Assembly (NCBI GenBank): GCA_022794265.1
Contig: JAAWEK010000003.1
Location: 1-64,000, forward strand
Direction: 5' to 3'
DNA: 64,000 bases
From: Lachnospiraceae bacterium
Lineage (GTDB): Bacteria; Bacillota; Clostridia; Lachnospirales; Lachnospiraceae
Under the pieces are notes generated by a model. The model saw only the letters and a list, made by a program, of their open reading frames with translations. It made no database searches and was not told the DNA's origin. A program made the position numbers and the translations under genes. This document shows, piece by piece, positions 36,088 to 44,993 of this stretch (position 1 is its first letter; each line of letters begins with the position of its first letter).

Positions 36088-36909
36088 TTATATCTTAAGA
36101 AAAACAGGTTTTCTTTTTTCGAAAATAGTATAATATCTGAAACCGCAGGATTCTAAAACAGATACGGTTTGGGTAAAATTTTCGGCAATATATTCAGGTG
36201 TATGGGCATCGGAACCGATGGTGATGATTTCACCCCCCAATTGTTTATATCGTTTCAGAATTTCCGGATGCGGGTTAGGAAAATCCAGACCGGAGCGGAA
36301 GCCGCCGGAATTAATTTCGATGCCTTTTCCGGAATGAATTAGTTTTTTTAATATTTCATCAAGAATTGAAGCATACTGAGTATATGAGTAGTTTTTTGAT
36401 TTATTCGGGGAATATCTGACTACATAGTCGATATGACCATATACGTCAAAGTTATGACAGGTATTCAGATTTTCCAGAATCGATTCAAAGTATTCCATAA
36501 ATGCCTGAGAATCGGAACGCTGATCAAAAAATTCCGGATAGTAGGGATCCTTCCGATGGACCAGATGGGAGGAACCGATAATAAAATCATATGGATGACG
36601 GCCGATAAACAAATCCAGAAGTTCTGCCTTGTCTGGTTCAAGTCCGGTTTCCACTCCAATCATTATCCGAATCTGATCTGCATACTGTTCGGACAGACGG
36701 GTTACAGTATCAAAATAGGTATCACCGTCTAATTCGAAATCTTTCGGATTATCATATGGATAGTCAAAATCCAGATGGTCAGTAATACATATGGCAGATA
36801 ACCCCTTGCGGATTGCCTGTTCAATCATTGCGGAAACAGGGGTCTGGCTGTCTCCGGAAAATTCTGTATGCATGTGAAAATCACATGGAAGTTTTGTATG
36901 TTTTTTCAT
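36088..36909 (-). CDS. Histidinol-phosphatase, PHP family (HisJ type)
   Basis: The 273-residue PHP-domain protein carries metal-binding histidines in DFHMHTEFSGD, ITDHLD, GSSHLVH, YGHIDYV and GSDAHTPE, the order expected for PHP histidinol-phosphatases. These hydrolyse L-histidinol phosphate in histidine synthesis. No other his gene is nearby, so substrate assignment rests on family resemblance. GAAGGAC precedes ATG 36909 on the minus strand; an ATG farther upstream (36990) would add an atypical leader. Confidence 0.88.
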   Translation of the reverse strand: MKKHTKLPCDFHMHTEFSGDSQTPVSAMIEQAIRKGLSAICITDHLDFDYPYDNPKDFELDGDTYFDTVTRLSEQYADQIRIMIGVETGLEPDKAELLDLFIGRHPYDFIIGSSHLVHRKDPYYPEFFDQRSDSQAFMEYFESILENLNTCHNFDVYGHIDYVVRYSPNKSKNYSYTQYASILDEILKKLIHSGKGIEINSGGFRSGLDFPNPHPEILKRYKQLGGEIITIGSDAHTPEYIAENFTQTVSVLESCGFRYYTIFEKRKPVFLKI

Positions 36910-37071
36910 ATTCGTCCTTCTTTCCAATTGGTAAAGCAGATTATGGCTGTCTAAATTCCTACCATACCATAAATATTGGAAAAAATCCATAAAATGGACA
37001 TAAAAACAGGTGATATGGTAATAATAACAAAAACGGAAAGGGATATAAAGGAAAATTTGGTAAAATTATGC

Positions 37072-37100
37072 TTGATATTTTGAGACAAATTAGGTAAAAT
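37072..37100 (+). promoter_or_regulatory. Promoter of gap
   Basis: TTGATA (37072-37077) and TAAAAT (37095-37100) are 17 bases apart. The spacing and the strong AGGAGG before gap fit a highly expressed glycolytic gene. The remaining 36910-37071 gap shows only AT-rich sequence. Confidence 0.7.
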
Positions 37101-37198
37101 ACACCTAGGTTATTTATTCGTGATGGAGGCGAGACTGTCCTGCGTCAAATATTTAACAATCTTTTTAAATTTAATATAACTTTAGGAGGAACTTAAAA

Positions 37199-38212
37199 AT
37201 GGCAGTAAGAGTTGCAATTAATGGTTTTGGCCGTATTGGTCGTCTTGCATTCAGACAGTTGTTTGGAGCAGAAGGTTATGAAGTAGTAGCTATCAATGAT
37301 TTAACAAGTCCTAAGATGTTAGCTCACTTATTAAAGTATGATTCATCACAGGGTTCATATGAGAAAAAAGATACAGTAACAGCAGGCGAAGATTCTATCA
37401 CAGTTGATGGAAAGACAATTAAAATTTACAAAGAAGCAGACGCAAACAATCTTCCTTGGGGAGAATTAAAGGTTGACGTTGTACTTGAATGTACAGGTTT
37501 TTATGTATCAAAAGAGAAGTCACAGGCTCATATCAATGCTGGTGCAAGAAAGGTTGTTATCTCAGCACCTGCTGGAAATGATCTTCCTACAATCGTTTAC
37601 AATGTAAACCATACTACATTAAAGCCGGAAGATACAATTATTTCTGCCGCTTCCTGCACTACAAACTGTTTAGCTCCTATGGCTAAGGCATTAAATGATT
37701 TAGCTCCTATTCAGAGTGGTATTATGACAACAATTCATGCATATACAGGAGATCAGATGATTCTTGACGGACCACAGAGAAAAGGTGATTTAAGAAGATC
37801 CCGTGCAGGTGCTGTTAATATCGTTCCTAATTCAACAGGTGCTGCAAAGGCAATTGGTCTGGTTATTCCGGAATTAAACGGAAAGTTAATCGGAGCTGCA
37901 CAGCGTGTACCTACCCCGACTGGTTCTACGACAATCTTAATCGCAGTTGTTAAGGGCAATGTTACAAAAGAGCAGATTAACGATGCCATGAAGGCTGCTT
38001 CCAATGAATCATATGGATACAATGAAGAAGAAATCGTATCCAGTGATATTGTTGGAATGAGATTTGGTTCATTATTTGATGCAACACAGACAATGGTATC
38101 TCCGATGGAAGACGGAAATACACAGGTTCAGGTTGTTTCATGGTATGACAATGAAAACAGTTATACAAGCCAGATGGTTAGAACCATCAAATACTTCTCA
38201 GAATTAGCATAA
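37199..38212 (+). CDS. gap: Glyceraldehyde-3-phosphate dehydrogenase
   Basis: The enzyme oxidises glyceraldehyde-3-phosphate to 1,3-bisphosphoglycerate with NAD and phosphate. The 337-residue protein has the Rossmann start [14 protein letters not shown], catalytic Cys153 in [19 protein letters not shown], and the C-terminal [10 protein letters not shown]. Codon use is biased toward preferred codons, as usual for abundant enzymes. It heads the glycolytic series gap-pgk-tpiA-gpmI-eno. Confidence 0.97.
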   Translation: MAVRVAINGFGRIGRLAFRQLFGAEGYEVVAINDLTSPKMLAHLLKYDSSQGSYEKKDTVTAGEDSITVDGKTIKIYKEADANNLPWGELKVDVVLECTGFYVSKEKSQAHINAGARKVVISAPAGNDLPTIVYNVNHTTLKPEDTIISAASCTTNCLAPMAKALNDLAPIQSGIMTTIHAYTGDQMILDGPQRKGDLRRSRAGAVNIVPNSTGAAKAIGLVIPELNGKLIGAAQRVPTPTGSTTILIAVVKGNVTKEQINDAMKAASNESYGYNEEEIVSSDIVGMRFGSLFDATQTMVSPMEDGNTQVQVVSWYDNENSYTSQMVRTIKYFSELA

Positions 38213-38234
38213 TTCTGAATCAATAATGATCCTA

Positions 38235-38270
38235 AGCGGGTCCGGTCTCAATGGATCGGGTCCGTTTTTT
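38235..38270 (+). terminator. Terminator between gap and pgk
   Basis: AAGCGGGTCCGGTC and GATCGGGTCCGTTTT form a stem of about 14 pairs including several G-U pairs, with loop TCAATG and a T run. It lies between gap and pgk, so part of gap transcription may stop here and give more gap than pgk message. Confidence 0.75.
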
Positions 38271-38295
38271 AAAATAACAGGAAAGGAGCATTCTA

Positions 38296-39495
38296 ATGCT
38301 TAATAAAAAGTCAGTTGATGATATCAATGTAAAAGGTAAAAAAGTTTTAGTTCGTTGCGATTTCAATGTACCATTGGATGCAGAATTAAATATCACAGAT
38401 GAAAACCGTTTGGTGGCAGCGTTACCAACCATTAAGAAATTAATTGCAGATGGTGGTAAAGTGATTCTCTGCTCCCATTTAGGAAAACCAAAAGGAGAAC
38501 CAAAGCCTGAGTTATCATTAGCGCCTGTGGCAAAGAGATTATCTGAATTATTAGGACAGGAAGTAAAATTTGCTGCAGATGCCAATGTTGTGGGTGAAAA
38601 TGCAAAGGCTGCCGTTGCTGCAATGAATGATGGTGATGTGGTTCTTTTGGAAAATACACGGTATCGTGCAGAAGAAACAAAAAATGGAGAAGAATTCAGC
38701 AAAGAACTTGCAAGTCTTTGTGAAGTATTCGTAAATGATGCGTTTGGTACCGCACACAGAGCACATTGTTCTAATGTCGGTGTGACAAAATTTGTTGATA
38801 CTGCAGTAGTAGGATATTTAATGCAGAAGGAAATTGATTTTCTGGGAAATGCAGTGAATAACCCAGTGAGACCATTTGTAGCTGTACTCGGCGGAGCAAA
38901 GGTTTCCTCTAAGATTCCTGTAATTGAAAACTTACTGGATAAAGTGGATGTGTTAATTATCGGCGGAGGAATGGCATATACATTTATGGCTGCTCATGGC
39001 GAACCAGTTGGCAAGTCGCTGTTGGAAGAAGATTATAAGCAGTATGCCCTTGATATGGAAAAGAAAGCAGAAGAGAAGGGTGTAAAACTGTTAATTCCAA
39101 TTGATACTGTTGTTGCAGATGATTTTTCCAATGATGCCAATTATAAAGTTGTGGGACGTGGTGAGATTCCGGATGATATGGAAGGCCTGGATATAGGACC
39201 GAAAACCAGAGAGCTTTTTGCAGATGCCATTAAAGGTGCAAAAACAGTTGTCTGGAATGGACCGATGGGTTGCTTTGAAATGCCGAATTTTGCAGGTGGT
39301 ACGGTTGCAGTTGCCAAAGCACTGGCTGAATTAGAAGATGCTACAACCATTATCGGTGGCGGAGACTCAGCAGCAGCCGTAAATAATTTAGGATTTGGCG
39401 ATAAGATGACGCACATCTCAACCGGAGGCGGAGCCTCTCTGGAATTTCTGGAAGGAAAAGAACTCCCAGGCGTTGTCGCTGCAAATGACAAATAA
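38296..39495 (+). CDS. pgk: Phosphoglycerate kinase
   Basis: PGK transfers phosphate from 1,3-bisphosphoglycerate to ADP. The 399-residue protein has [10 protein letters not shown] near residue 16, [10 protein letters not shown], the [10 protein letters not shown] signature, the GGAKVSSKI loop, and the C-terminal nucleotide site with GGGDSAAAV and [19 protein letters not shown] precedes the ATG. Its last codons (VAANDK, stop) are the start of the first of the 58-base repeats behind it. Confidence 0.97.
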   Translation: MLNKKSVDDINVKGKKVLVRCDFNVPLDAELNITDENRLVAALPTIKKLIADGGKVILCSHLGKPKGEPKPELSLAPVAKRLSELLGQEVKFAADANVVGENAKAAVAAMNDGDVVLLENTRYRAEETKNGEEFSKELASLCEVFVNDAFGTAHRAHCSNVGVTKFVDTAVVGYLMQKEIDFLGNAVNNPVRPFVAVLGGAKVSSKIPVIENLLDKVDVLIIGGGMAYTFMAAHGEPVGKSLLEEDYKQYALDMEKKAEEKGVKLLIPIDTVVADDFSNDANYKVVGRGEIPDDMEGLDIGPKTRELFADAIKGAKTVVWNGPMGCFEMPNFAGGTVAVAKALAELEDATTIIGGGDSAAAVNNLGFGDKMTHISTGGGASLEFLEGKELPGVVAANDK

Positions 39496-39666
39496 GTTTG
39501 AATGAAAATAGAATCAGCGACAACGCTTTGTTGCCGCTGCAAATGACAAATAAGTTTGAATGAAAATAGAATCAGCGACAACGCCTTGTTGCCGCTGCAA
39601 ATGACAAATAAGCCTGAGTAAAAATAGAACAGCGACAACGCCTCATTGCTGCTGAATGACAAATAA
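39472..39666 (+). repeat. Tandem 58-base repeats duplicating the pgk 3' end
   Basis: The sequence GCTGCAAATGACAAATAAG and its flanks recur at 39479, 39537 and 39595, two exact 58-base steps, then in a degenerate fourth copy about 55 bases on. The first copy is the end of pgk itself, so each unit repeats the last codons and stop of pgk. Each junction can fold: CAGCGACAA near 39515, 39573 and 39631 pairs with TTGCCGCTG or TTGCTGCTG. Fifty-eight is not a multiple of three, so the copies are not an in-frame extension. Confidence 0.9.
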
Positions 39667-39694
39667 AAAATGGGTAATACAAGGAGAATTTATC

Positions 39695-40444
39695 ATGCGT
39701 AAGAAGATTATAGCCGGCAACTGGAAAATGAACAAGACTCCAAGTGAAGCTGTAGCATTAATTAATGAATTAAAGCCTTTGGTGGCGAATGATGAAGTTG
39801 ATGTGGTGTTTTGTGTTCCTGCAATTTCAATCATTCCTGCAATGGAAGCTGCAAAGGGAAGTAATATTTCCATTGGAGCAGAAAATATGTACTTTGAAGA
39901 AAGCGGAGCATATACAGGAGAAATCGCTCCAAATATGTTAACGGATGTTGGCGTTAAGTATGTAATCATCGGACATTCCGAGAGAAGAGAATATTTTGCG
40001 GAAACGGATGAAACCGTAAATAAAAAAGTGCTGAAAGCCTTTGAACATGGAATTACACCGATTATCTGCTGTGGTGAAACACTGACACAGAGAGAACAGG
40101 GGATTACCATTGACTGGATTCGCCAGCAGATTAAAATTGCATTTTTGAATGTAACGGCAGAACAGGCCAAAACAGCAGTTATTGCTTATGAGCCAATCTG
40201 GGCCATTGGAACAGGAAAGACAGCTACATCTGATCAGGCAGAAGAGGTATGTGCAGCTATTCGTGGCTGTATTTCAGAAATATATGATGATGCGACAGCA
40301 GCAGAAATCCGTATCCAGTACGGCGGTTCTGTAAATGCCGGAAATGCGGCTGAATTATTTGCAAAGGCAGATATTGACGGTGGACTTGTAGGCGGGGCAT
40401 CCTTAAAGCCGGAATTTGGCAATATCGTGAATTATAACAAATAG
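39695..40444 (+). CDS. tpiA: Triosephosphate isomerase
   Basis: The enzyme interconverts dihydroxyacetone phosphate and glyceraldehyde-3-phosphate. The 249-residue protein has AGNWKMN with the catalytic Lys, the HSERR histidine near 95, the [11 protein letters not shown] catalytic Glu region near 165, and the phosphate loops YGGSV and [10 protein letters not shown] chose ATG 39695 because AAGGAG at 39681-39686 precedes it; an earlier in-frame ATG at 39656 lies in the repeat region. The gene is separated from pgk only by the 58-base repeats. Confidence 0.97.
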   Translation: MRKKIIAGNWKMNKTPSEAVALINELKPLVANDEVDVVFCVPAISIIPAMEAAKGSNISIGAENMYFEESGAYTGEIAPNMLTDVGVKYVIIGHSERREYFAETDETVNKKVLKAFEHGITPIICCGETLTQREQGITIDWIRQQIKIAFLNVTAEQAKTAVIAYEPIWAIGTGKTATSDQAEEVCAAIRGCISEIYDDATAAEIRIQYGGSVNAGNAAELFAKADIDGGLVGGASLKPEFGNIVNYNK

Positions 40445-40474
40445 TAAAAGTACAAAATTAAATCCATATAGTAG

Positions 40475-40518
40475 CAAACCCATTTCAACCAAAACGGAAC
40501 CGTTGAAATGGGTTTTGT
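40475..40518 (+). terminator. Terminator after tpiA
   Basis: CAAACCCATTTCAAC pairs with GTTGAAATGGGTTTTG around loop CAAAACGGAACC. It separates tpiA from gpmI, which has its own promoter (TTGACG 40546-40551, 17 bases, TATATT 40569-40574). Confidence 0.85.
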
Positions 40519-40545
40519 GTTGCGGAAACTACAGATGGAATGGCA

Positions 40546-40574
40546 TTGACGATAAAAGCAAATAATGATATATT
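40546..40574 (+). promoter_or_regulatory. Promoter of gpmI
   Basis: TTGACG (40546-40551) and TATATT (40569-40574) lie 17 bases apart, downstream of the tpiA terminator and upstream of gpmI. Confidence 0.7.
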
Positions 40575-40658
40575 ATATGGGAAAAAATCAGAAACTCAGA
40601 GTAAAGGATATTTTACTTTATACTGTTAAATTATAAAACATGAGAAGGAGAACAGAAA

Positions 40659-42197
40659 ATGAGCAAAAAACCAGCAGTTTTAATGATTCTTGACGGATAT
40701 GGATTAAATGAAAAGAACGAAGGAAATGCAGTTGCACTGGCAGATACTCCGGTTATGAATGGTTTAATGAAGAATTATCCTTTTGTAAAAGGAAATGCAA
40801 GCGGAATGGCAGTGGGACTTCCGGATGGACAGATGGGTAATTCGGAAGTAGGTCATCTGAATATGGGAGCTGGAAGGATTGTATATCAGGAACTTACCAG
40901 AATTACCAAATCAATTGAAGATGGGGACTTTTTTGAGAATAAAGGGCTGATGGAAGCCATTGATAATGCAAAGACCAATGACTCAGCCCTTCATCTGTTT
41001 GGCCTTTTGTCTGACGGCGGCGTACACAGTCATAATACTCATTTATACGGATTATTGAAATTAGCAAAGAAAAACGGTATTGAAAAAGTATATGTACATG
41101 CCTTTTTAGATGGAAGAGATACGGCGCCAACCTCCGGAAAAGGATTTATGGAGGAATTACTAGAGAAAATGCAGGAAATCGGAGCTGGTGAAGTGGCAAC
41201 AGTAATCGGACGTTATTATGTCATGGACCGGGATAACCGATGGGACAGAGTAGAAGCTGCATATAAGGCAATGACGGCAGGAGAAGGCGTAATGGCAGAA
41301 CATCCGGTGACGGCCATCAGTGATTCGTATGCTGAAGGTGTAAATGATGAATTTGTAAAACCGACAGTCATTACGAAGAATGGCACTCCTGTGGCAACCG
41401 TTTCGGAGGGTGATTCGGTAATATTCTTTAACTTCCGTCCGGACAGAGCAAGAGAAATTACCAGAGCATTCTGTGCGGAGGAATTTGATGGATTTTCAAG
41501 AGAAAAAAGAATCAACACAAAATTTGTATGTTTTACGGAATATGATGTAACTATTCCAAATAAATCCGTTGCTTTCCATAAGGTTTCTCTGGACAATACG
41601 TTTGGTCAGTTTCTGGCAGCAAATGGAAAGAAACAGGCCAGAATTGCGGAAACGGAAAAATATGCGCATGTTACATTTTTCTTTAACGGTGGTGTGGAAG
41701 AACCAAATGAAGGAGAAGACAGAATTTTAGTGAATTCACCAAAGGTGGCGACCTATGATTTAAAACCGGAGATGAGCGCTTATGAAGTTTGCGATAAGCT
41801 GGTTGAGGCGATTAAGTCCGATAAATATGATGTGATAATCATTAACTTTGCAAATCCGGATATGGTTGGACATACAGGAATCGAAGAAGCTGCCGTGAAA
41901 GCGATTCAGGCAGTTGATGAGTGTGTAGGAAAAGCCGTTGAGGCAATAAAAGAGGCAGATGGAGTTCTGTTTATCTGTGCAGACCATGGAAACGCAGAGC
42001 AGCTGATTGACTATGATACCCATGAGAGTTTTACTGCCCATACTACCAATCCGGTACCATTTATACTTGTAAACGCAGACCCATCTTATAAATTAAGAGA
42101 AAACGGCTGCCTTGCGGATATCGCTCCTACCCTGATTGAATTAATGGGAATGGAACAGCCGGAAGAAATGACTGGAAAATCCTTATTGGTAAAATAA
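40659..42197 (+). CDS. gpmI: 2,3-bisphosphoglycerate-independent phosphoglycerate mutase
   Basis: GpmI interconverts 3- and 2-phosphoglycerate using a phosphoserine intermediate and manganese. The 512-residue protein has the metal site LMILDGYG (Asp12), catalytic Ser62 in GNSEVGHLNMGAG, HAFLDGRDT, NFRPDRARE, NFANPDMVGHTG and CADHGNAE. AGAAGGAG precedes the ATG. A strong terminator follows. Confidence 0.97.
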   Translation: MSKKPAVLMILDGYGLNEKNEGNAVALADTPVMNGLMKNYPFVKGNASGMAVGLPDGQMGNSEVGHLNMGAGRIVYQELTRITKSIEDGDFFENKGLMEAIDNAKTNDSALHLFGLLSDGGVHSHNTHLYGLLKLAKKNGIEKVYVHAFLDGRDTAPTSGKGFMEELLEKMQEIGAGEVATVIGRYYVMDRDNRWDRVEAAYKAMTAGEGVMAEHPVTAISDSYAEGVNDEFVKPTVITKNGTPVATVSEGDSVIFFNFRPDRAREITRAFCAEEFDGFSREKRINTKFVCFTEYDVTIPNKSVAFHKVSLDNTFGQFLAANGKKQARIAETEKYAHVTFFFNGGVEEPNEGEDRILVNSPKVATYDLKPEMSAYEVCDKLVEAIKSDKYDVIIINFANPDMVGHTGIEEAAVKAIQAVDECVGKAVEAIKEADGVLFICADHGNAEQLIDYDTHESFTAHTTNPVPFILVNADPSYKLRENGCLADIAPTLIELMGMEQPEEMTGKSLLVK

Positions 42198-42274
42198 AAA
42201 TTTATGTGGCAGTATGGATTTATGTATATATGAATTTCTAAGCAATATTTTAAATTGCAGATTCATTTCGTAAC

Positions 42275-42325
42275 AAACCGGACATTCTGTATATCAGACA
42301 GATATACAGAATGTCCGGTTTATTT
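42275..42325 (+). terminator. Strong terminator after gpmI
   Basis: AAACCGGACATTCTGTATAT pairs over its full length with ATATACAGAATGTCCGGTTT, with loop CAGACAG and a T-rich tail. It ends the gpmI transcript before eno. Confidence 0.92.
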
Positions 42326-42380
42326 TCTGGAAAAATGTGCAGACTAATTACTAAAGAATATAAATAGAGAAAGGATAAGC

Positions 42381-43754
42381 ATGCTGCCTGAAGCTAAAAC
42401 CGCAATTGTTTTGCATTTTTGCCAGGGCAGTTCGCAGATAAGTCTGCGGTATGCAGGTATAAAAATGAATAAAAACCTGGTATGTAATAATAGTATTGTC
42501 ATTGAAAAAGTCATGGGGCGTGAAATCATTGATTCCCGAGGAAATCCTACGGTTGAAGCAATGGTATATCTCAGTGACGGTAGTGTGGGAAAAGCGGCCG
42601 TTCCCTCCGGTGCCTCTACCGGAATCTATGAAGCTGTTGAATTAAGGGACAAGGATGAGCGTTATATGGGAAAAGGTGTTACAAAGGCCGTTAACAATAT
42701 CAATGAGGTTTTGGAAAAAGCCATTGTGAACCGTTCTCCGTTTAATCAGCTGGTAATCGACAAACTGCTGATTGAAGCAGACGGAACAGAGAATAAAGGA
42801 AAGTTAGGCGCCAATGCTATTCTTGCAGTATCTCTGGCAGTATCAAGGGCAGCGGCGGAAAGTCTGAATATGCCATATTATGCTTATGTAGGAGGTATTA
42901 GCGGAAATACCATGCCGGTACCAATGATGAATATTTTAAACGGCGGCGCTCATTCCAAAAATTCCATTGACTGTCAGGAATTTATGATACTGCCTTTGGG
43001 AGCTTCCTCTTTTGGAGCAGGATTGCGAATGTGCTGTGAAGTCTATCATCATCTGGCAGGAATCCTGGAGGAAAAAGGATTATCTACGGCAGTGGGAGAC
43101 GAGGGAGGTTTTGCACCGGATTTGAGTGGTGAAGAGGAAGCCATTGAGATTATTCTTCAGGCAATTGAAAAGGCGGGATATACTTATGGCAGAGATAAAG
43201 ATTTCATGATATCTCTGGATGTAGCGGCTTCTGAATGGAAAGATCCAGAGAACGGAAGCGGATTTTATATTCTTCCGAAACAGAATAAGCAGTATAACCG
43301 TACGGAATTAATTGAAAAATGGACGGAACTGATTGAAAAATATCCGATTTATTCGATTGAGGACCCATTGGACGAAGATGATATTGAAGGATGGGTACGC
43401 CTGACGAATCAGATTGGAGATAAGGTGATTCTGGTAGGAGACGATTTATTTGTTACCAATCCGTCAAGACTGAGACAGGGAATTTTAGAGGGATATGCCA
43501 ATGCTATTCTAATTAAGCCGAATCAGATCGGAACATTATCGGAAACAATTGAAGCGATTAAAATGGCAAAAGCAGGAGGTTATAAGACAATTATGTCCCA
43601 CAGAAGCGGTGAAACCGAGGACACTACCATTGCCGACTTATCAGTGGCCCTGAATACCGGTCATATAAAAACGGGAGCGCCGTGCCGGGCAGAACGTACG
43701 GCTAAGTATAACAGACTGCTTCGAATCGAGGAAGAAATAAAGAATTTTTCATAG
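42381..43754 (+). CDS. eno: Enolase, possibly with an N-terminal extension
   Basis: Enolase converts 2-phosphoglycerate to phosphoenolpyruvate. The family sequence begins near Met29 ([21 protein letters not shown] follows shortly after), and carries [10 protein letters not shown], the metal ligands in [20 protein letters not shown] and VGDDLFVTN, and the catalytic lysine in LIKPNQIGT and SHRSGETED. The best ribosome binding site (AAAGGA at about 42370) serves ATG 42381, which adds 28 residues not usual for enolase. ATG 42465 fits the family start but has only a weak GCAGGT upstream. The true start is unresolved. Confidence 0.93.
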   Translation: MLPEAKTAIVLHFCQGSSQISLRYAGIKMNKNLVCNNSIVIEKVMGREIIDSRGNPTVEAMVYLSDGSVGKAAVPSGASTGIYEAVELRDKDERYMGKGVTKAVNNINEVLEKAIVNRSPFNQLVIDKLLIEADGTENKGKLGANAILAVSLAVSRAAAESLNMPYYAYVGGISGNTMPVPMMNILNGGAHSKNSIDCQEFMILPLGASSFGAGLRMCCEVYHHLAGILEEKGLSTAVGDEGGFAPDLSGEEEAIEIILQAIEKAGYTYGRDKDFMISLDVAASEWKDPENGSGFYILPKQNKQYNRTELIEKWTELIEKYPIYSIEDPLDEDDIEGWVRLTNQIGDKVILVGDDLFVTNPSRLRQGILEGYANAILIKPNQIGTLSETIEAIKMAKAGGYKTIMSHRSGETEDTTIADLSVALNTGHIKTGAPCRAERTAKYNRLLRIEEEIKNFS

Positions 43755-43879
43755 AACTATGCCAGTATATTTGAGAAACCGGGAAAATTTAGCAGAAAAT
43801 AAACTTGCCATTCGATAAATCCTATGTTAGTATGGTATCGTTAATTTTTAATTCAGATAATAACAAAGGAGATTAATTC

Positions 43880-44797
43880 ATGATCATGAGATTGATACAG
43901 GGCTTCTGCATGGCACTGGCAGACAGTGTTCCGGGAGTCAGCGGTGGTACAATTGCATTTTTGCTGGGATTTTATGACAAGTTTATTGGTTCGCTGGATG
44001 ATATTATCAGCGGCACAAAGGAAGAAAAAAAAGAGGCGGTAAAGTTTCTGATTAAGATTGGTATCGGATGGGTCATCGGTTTCTGTATGGCAATCTTATT
44101 TATTACGACTGTATTTGAAGATAATATTTATGAAATCAGTTCTCTGTTTATAGGTTTTATTTTGTTTGCCATTCCGATTATTGTCAGGGAAGAAAAGGAC
44201 TGTCTGAAGGGAAAATATCTGAATATGATATTTATTGTATTGGGCGGGGCACTGGTTGCCGGAATTACTTATTTTTCCGGCAGTACCATTCTGGCAGACG
44301 GAGTGAACCTGTCGGCAGGCAAATTTGGATTTGGCGTAGGAATTCTCCTCTTTATTGCAGGTATGGTTGCCATATCAGCTATGGTTTTGCCGGGAATTTC
44401 CGGTTCCACGATTCTGATGGTATTTGGATTGTATATTCCGGTTACGACTGCAATCAAAGATATTCTGCATTTGAAATTTGAATACATTCCGGCAGTTGCC
44501 ATTTTTGGTGTTGGTATTATAATCGGAATTCTTATGGTAGTAAAGCTGATTAAGAAATTATTAGATTCGTTCCGTTCCCAGACCGTATATTTTATTATCG
44601 GAATGATGATAGGCTCCTTTTATTCCATTGCCATGGGACCGACAACGCTGAAAAGCAGTGAAGGAGTGAATAAAGGACTGAAAATGCTTACATGGGATTC
44701 TTTCAGCATATGGTTCTTTTTGATTGGCGGCGTGATTATTTTGGGATTACAGTATTTGAAATATATAATGGAAAAAAAGTCTCAGGTTCAGAAATAG
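43880..44797 (+). CDS. DUF368 membrane protein, undecaprenyl-phosphate flippase family
   Basis: The 305-residue protein has about eight membrane helices. It shows the DUF368 signature SVPGVSGGTIAFLLG at the N-terminus and a mirrored VLPGISGSTILMVFG in the middle, an inverted internal repeat typical of the fold. Members have been shown to recycle undecaprenyl phosphate across the membrane (PopT family), supporting wall and teichoic acid synthesis. AAAGGAG precedes the ATG. It stands alone between eno and clpB and ends at a clear terminator. Confidence 0.9.
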   Translation: MIMRLIQGFCMALADSVPGVSGGTIAFLLGFYDKFIGSLDDIISGTKEEKKEAVKFLIKIGIGWVIGFCMAILFITTVFEDNIYEISSLFIGFILFAIPIIVREEKDCLKGKYLNMIFIVLGGALVAGITYFSGSTILADGVNLSAGKFGFGVGILLFIAGMVAISAMVLPGISGSTILMVFGLYIPVTTAIKDILHLKFEYIPAVAIFGVGIIIGILMVVKLIKKLLDSFRSQTVYFIIGMMIGSFYSIAMGPTTLKSSEGVNKGLKMLTWDSFSIWFFLIGGVIILGLQYLKYIMEKKSQVQK

Positions 44798-44811
44798 TAT
44801 GGAATCATACA

Positions 44812-44856
44812 AATCAGTATATTAGTATAGGTATCTAATATACTGATTTTTTTATA
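44812..44856 (+). terminator. Terminator after the DUF368 gene
   Basis: AAATCAGTATATTAG pairs with CTAATATACTGATTT around loop TATAGGTAT, followed by a T run. Confidence 0.88.
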
Positions 44857-44872
44857 AATCGCAAAAAAATAC

Positions 44873-44900
44873 TTGAAAAAAATAATTTTAGTGTTATACT
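44873..44900 (+). promoter_or_regulatory. Promoter of clpB
   Basis: TTGAAA (44873-44878) and TATACT (44895-44900) are 16 bases apart. No CIRCE element and no CtsR heptad repeat is visible between it and clpB, so heat-shock control by HrcA or CtsR is not evident from this sequence. Confidence 0.6.
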
Positions 44901-44993
44901 AGATATAGAACAAATAAATCAAATTACTTTAGGTTCAGTAAAAAATACCACATTATAATTGTAAATAAATATTTCTGAAAGGTGGCAGGTAGA

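Noticed and set aside
39472-39666. Tandem repeats as a possible CRISPR array
   Set aside because: Whole units are duplicated with no unique spacers and no cas genes; the unit is the pgk 3' end.
44901-44993. CIRCE or CtsR operator upstream of clpB
   Set aside because: Neither the TTAGCACTC inverted repeat nor a GGTCAAA direct repeat is seen.
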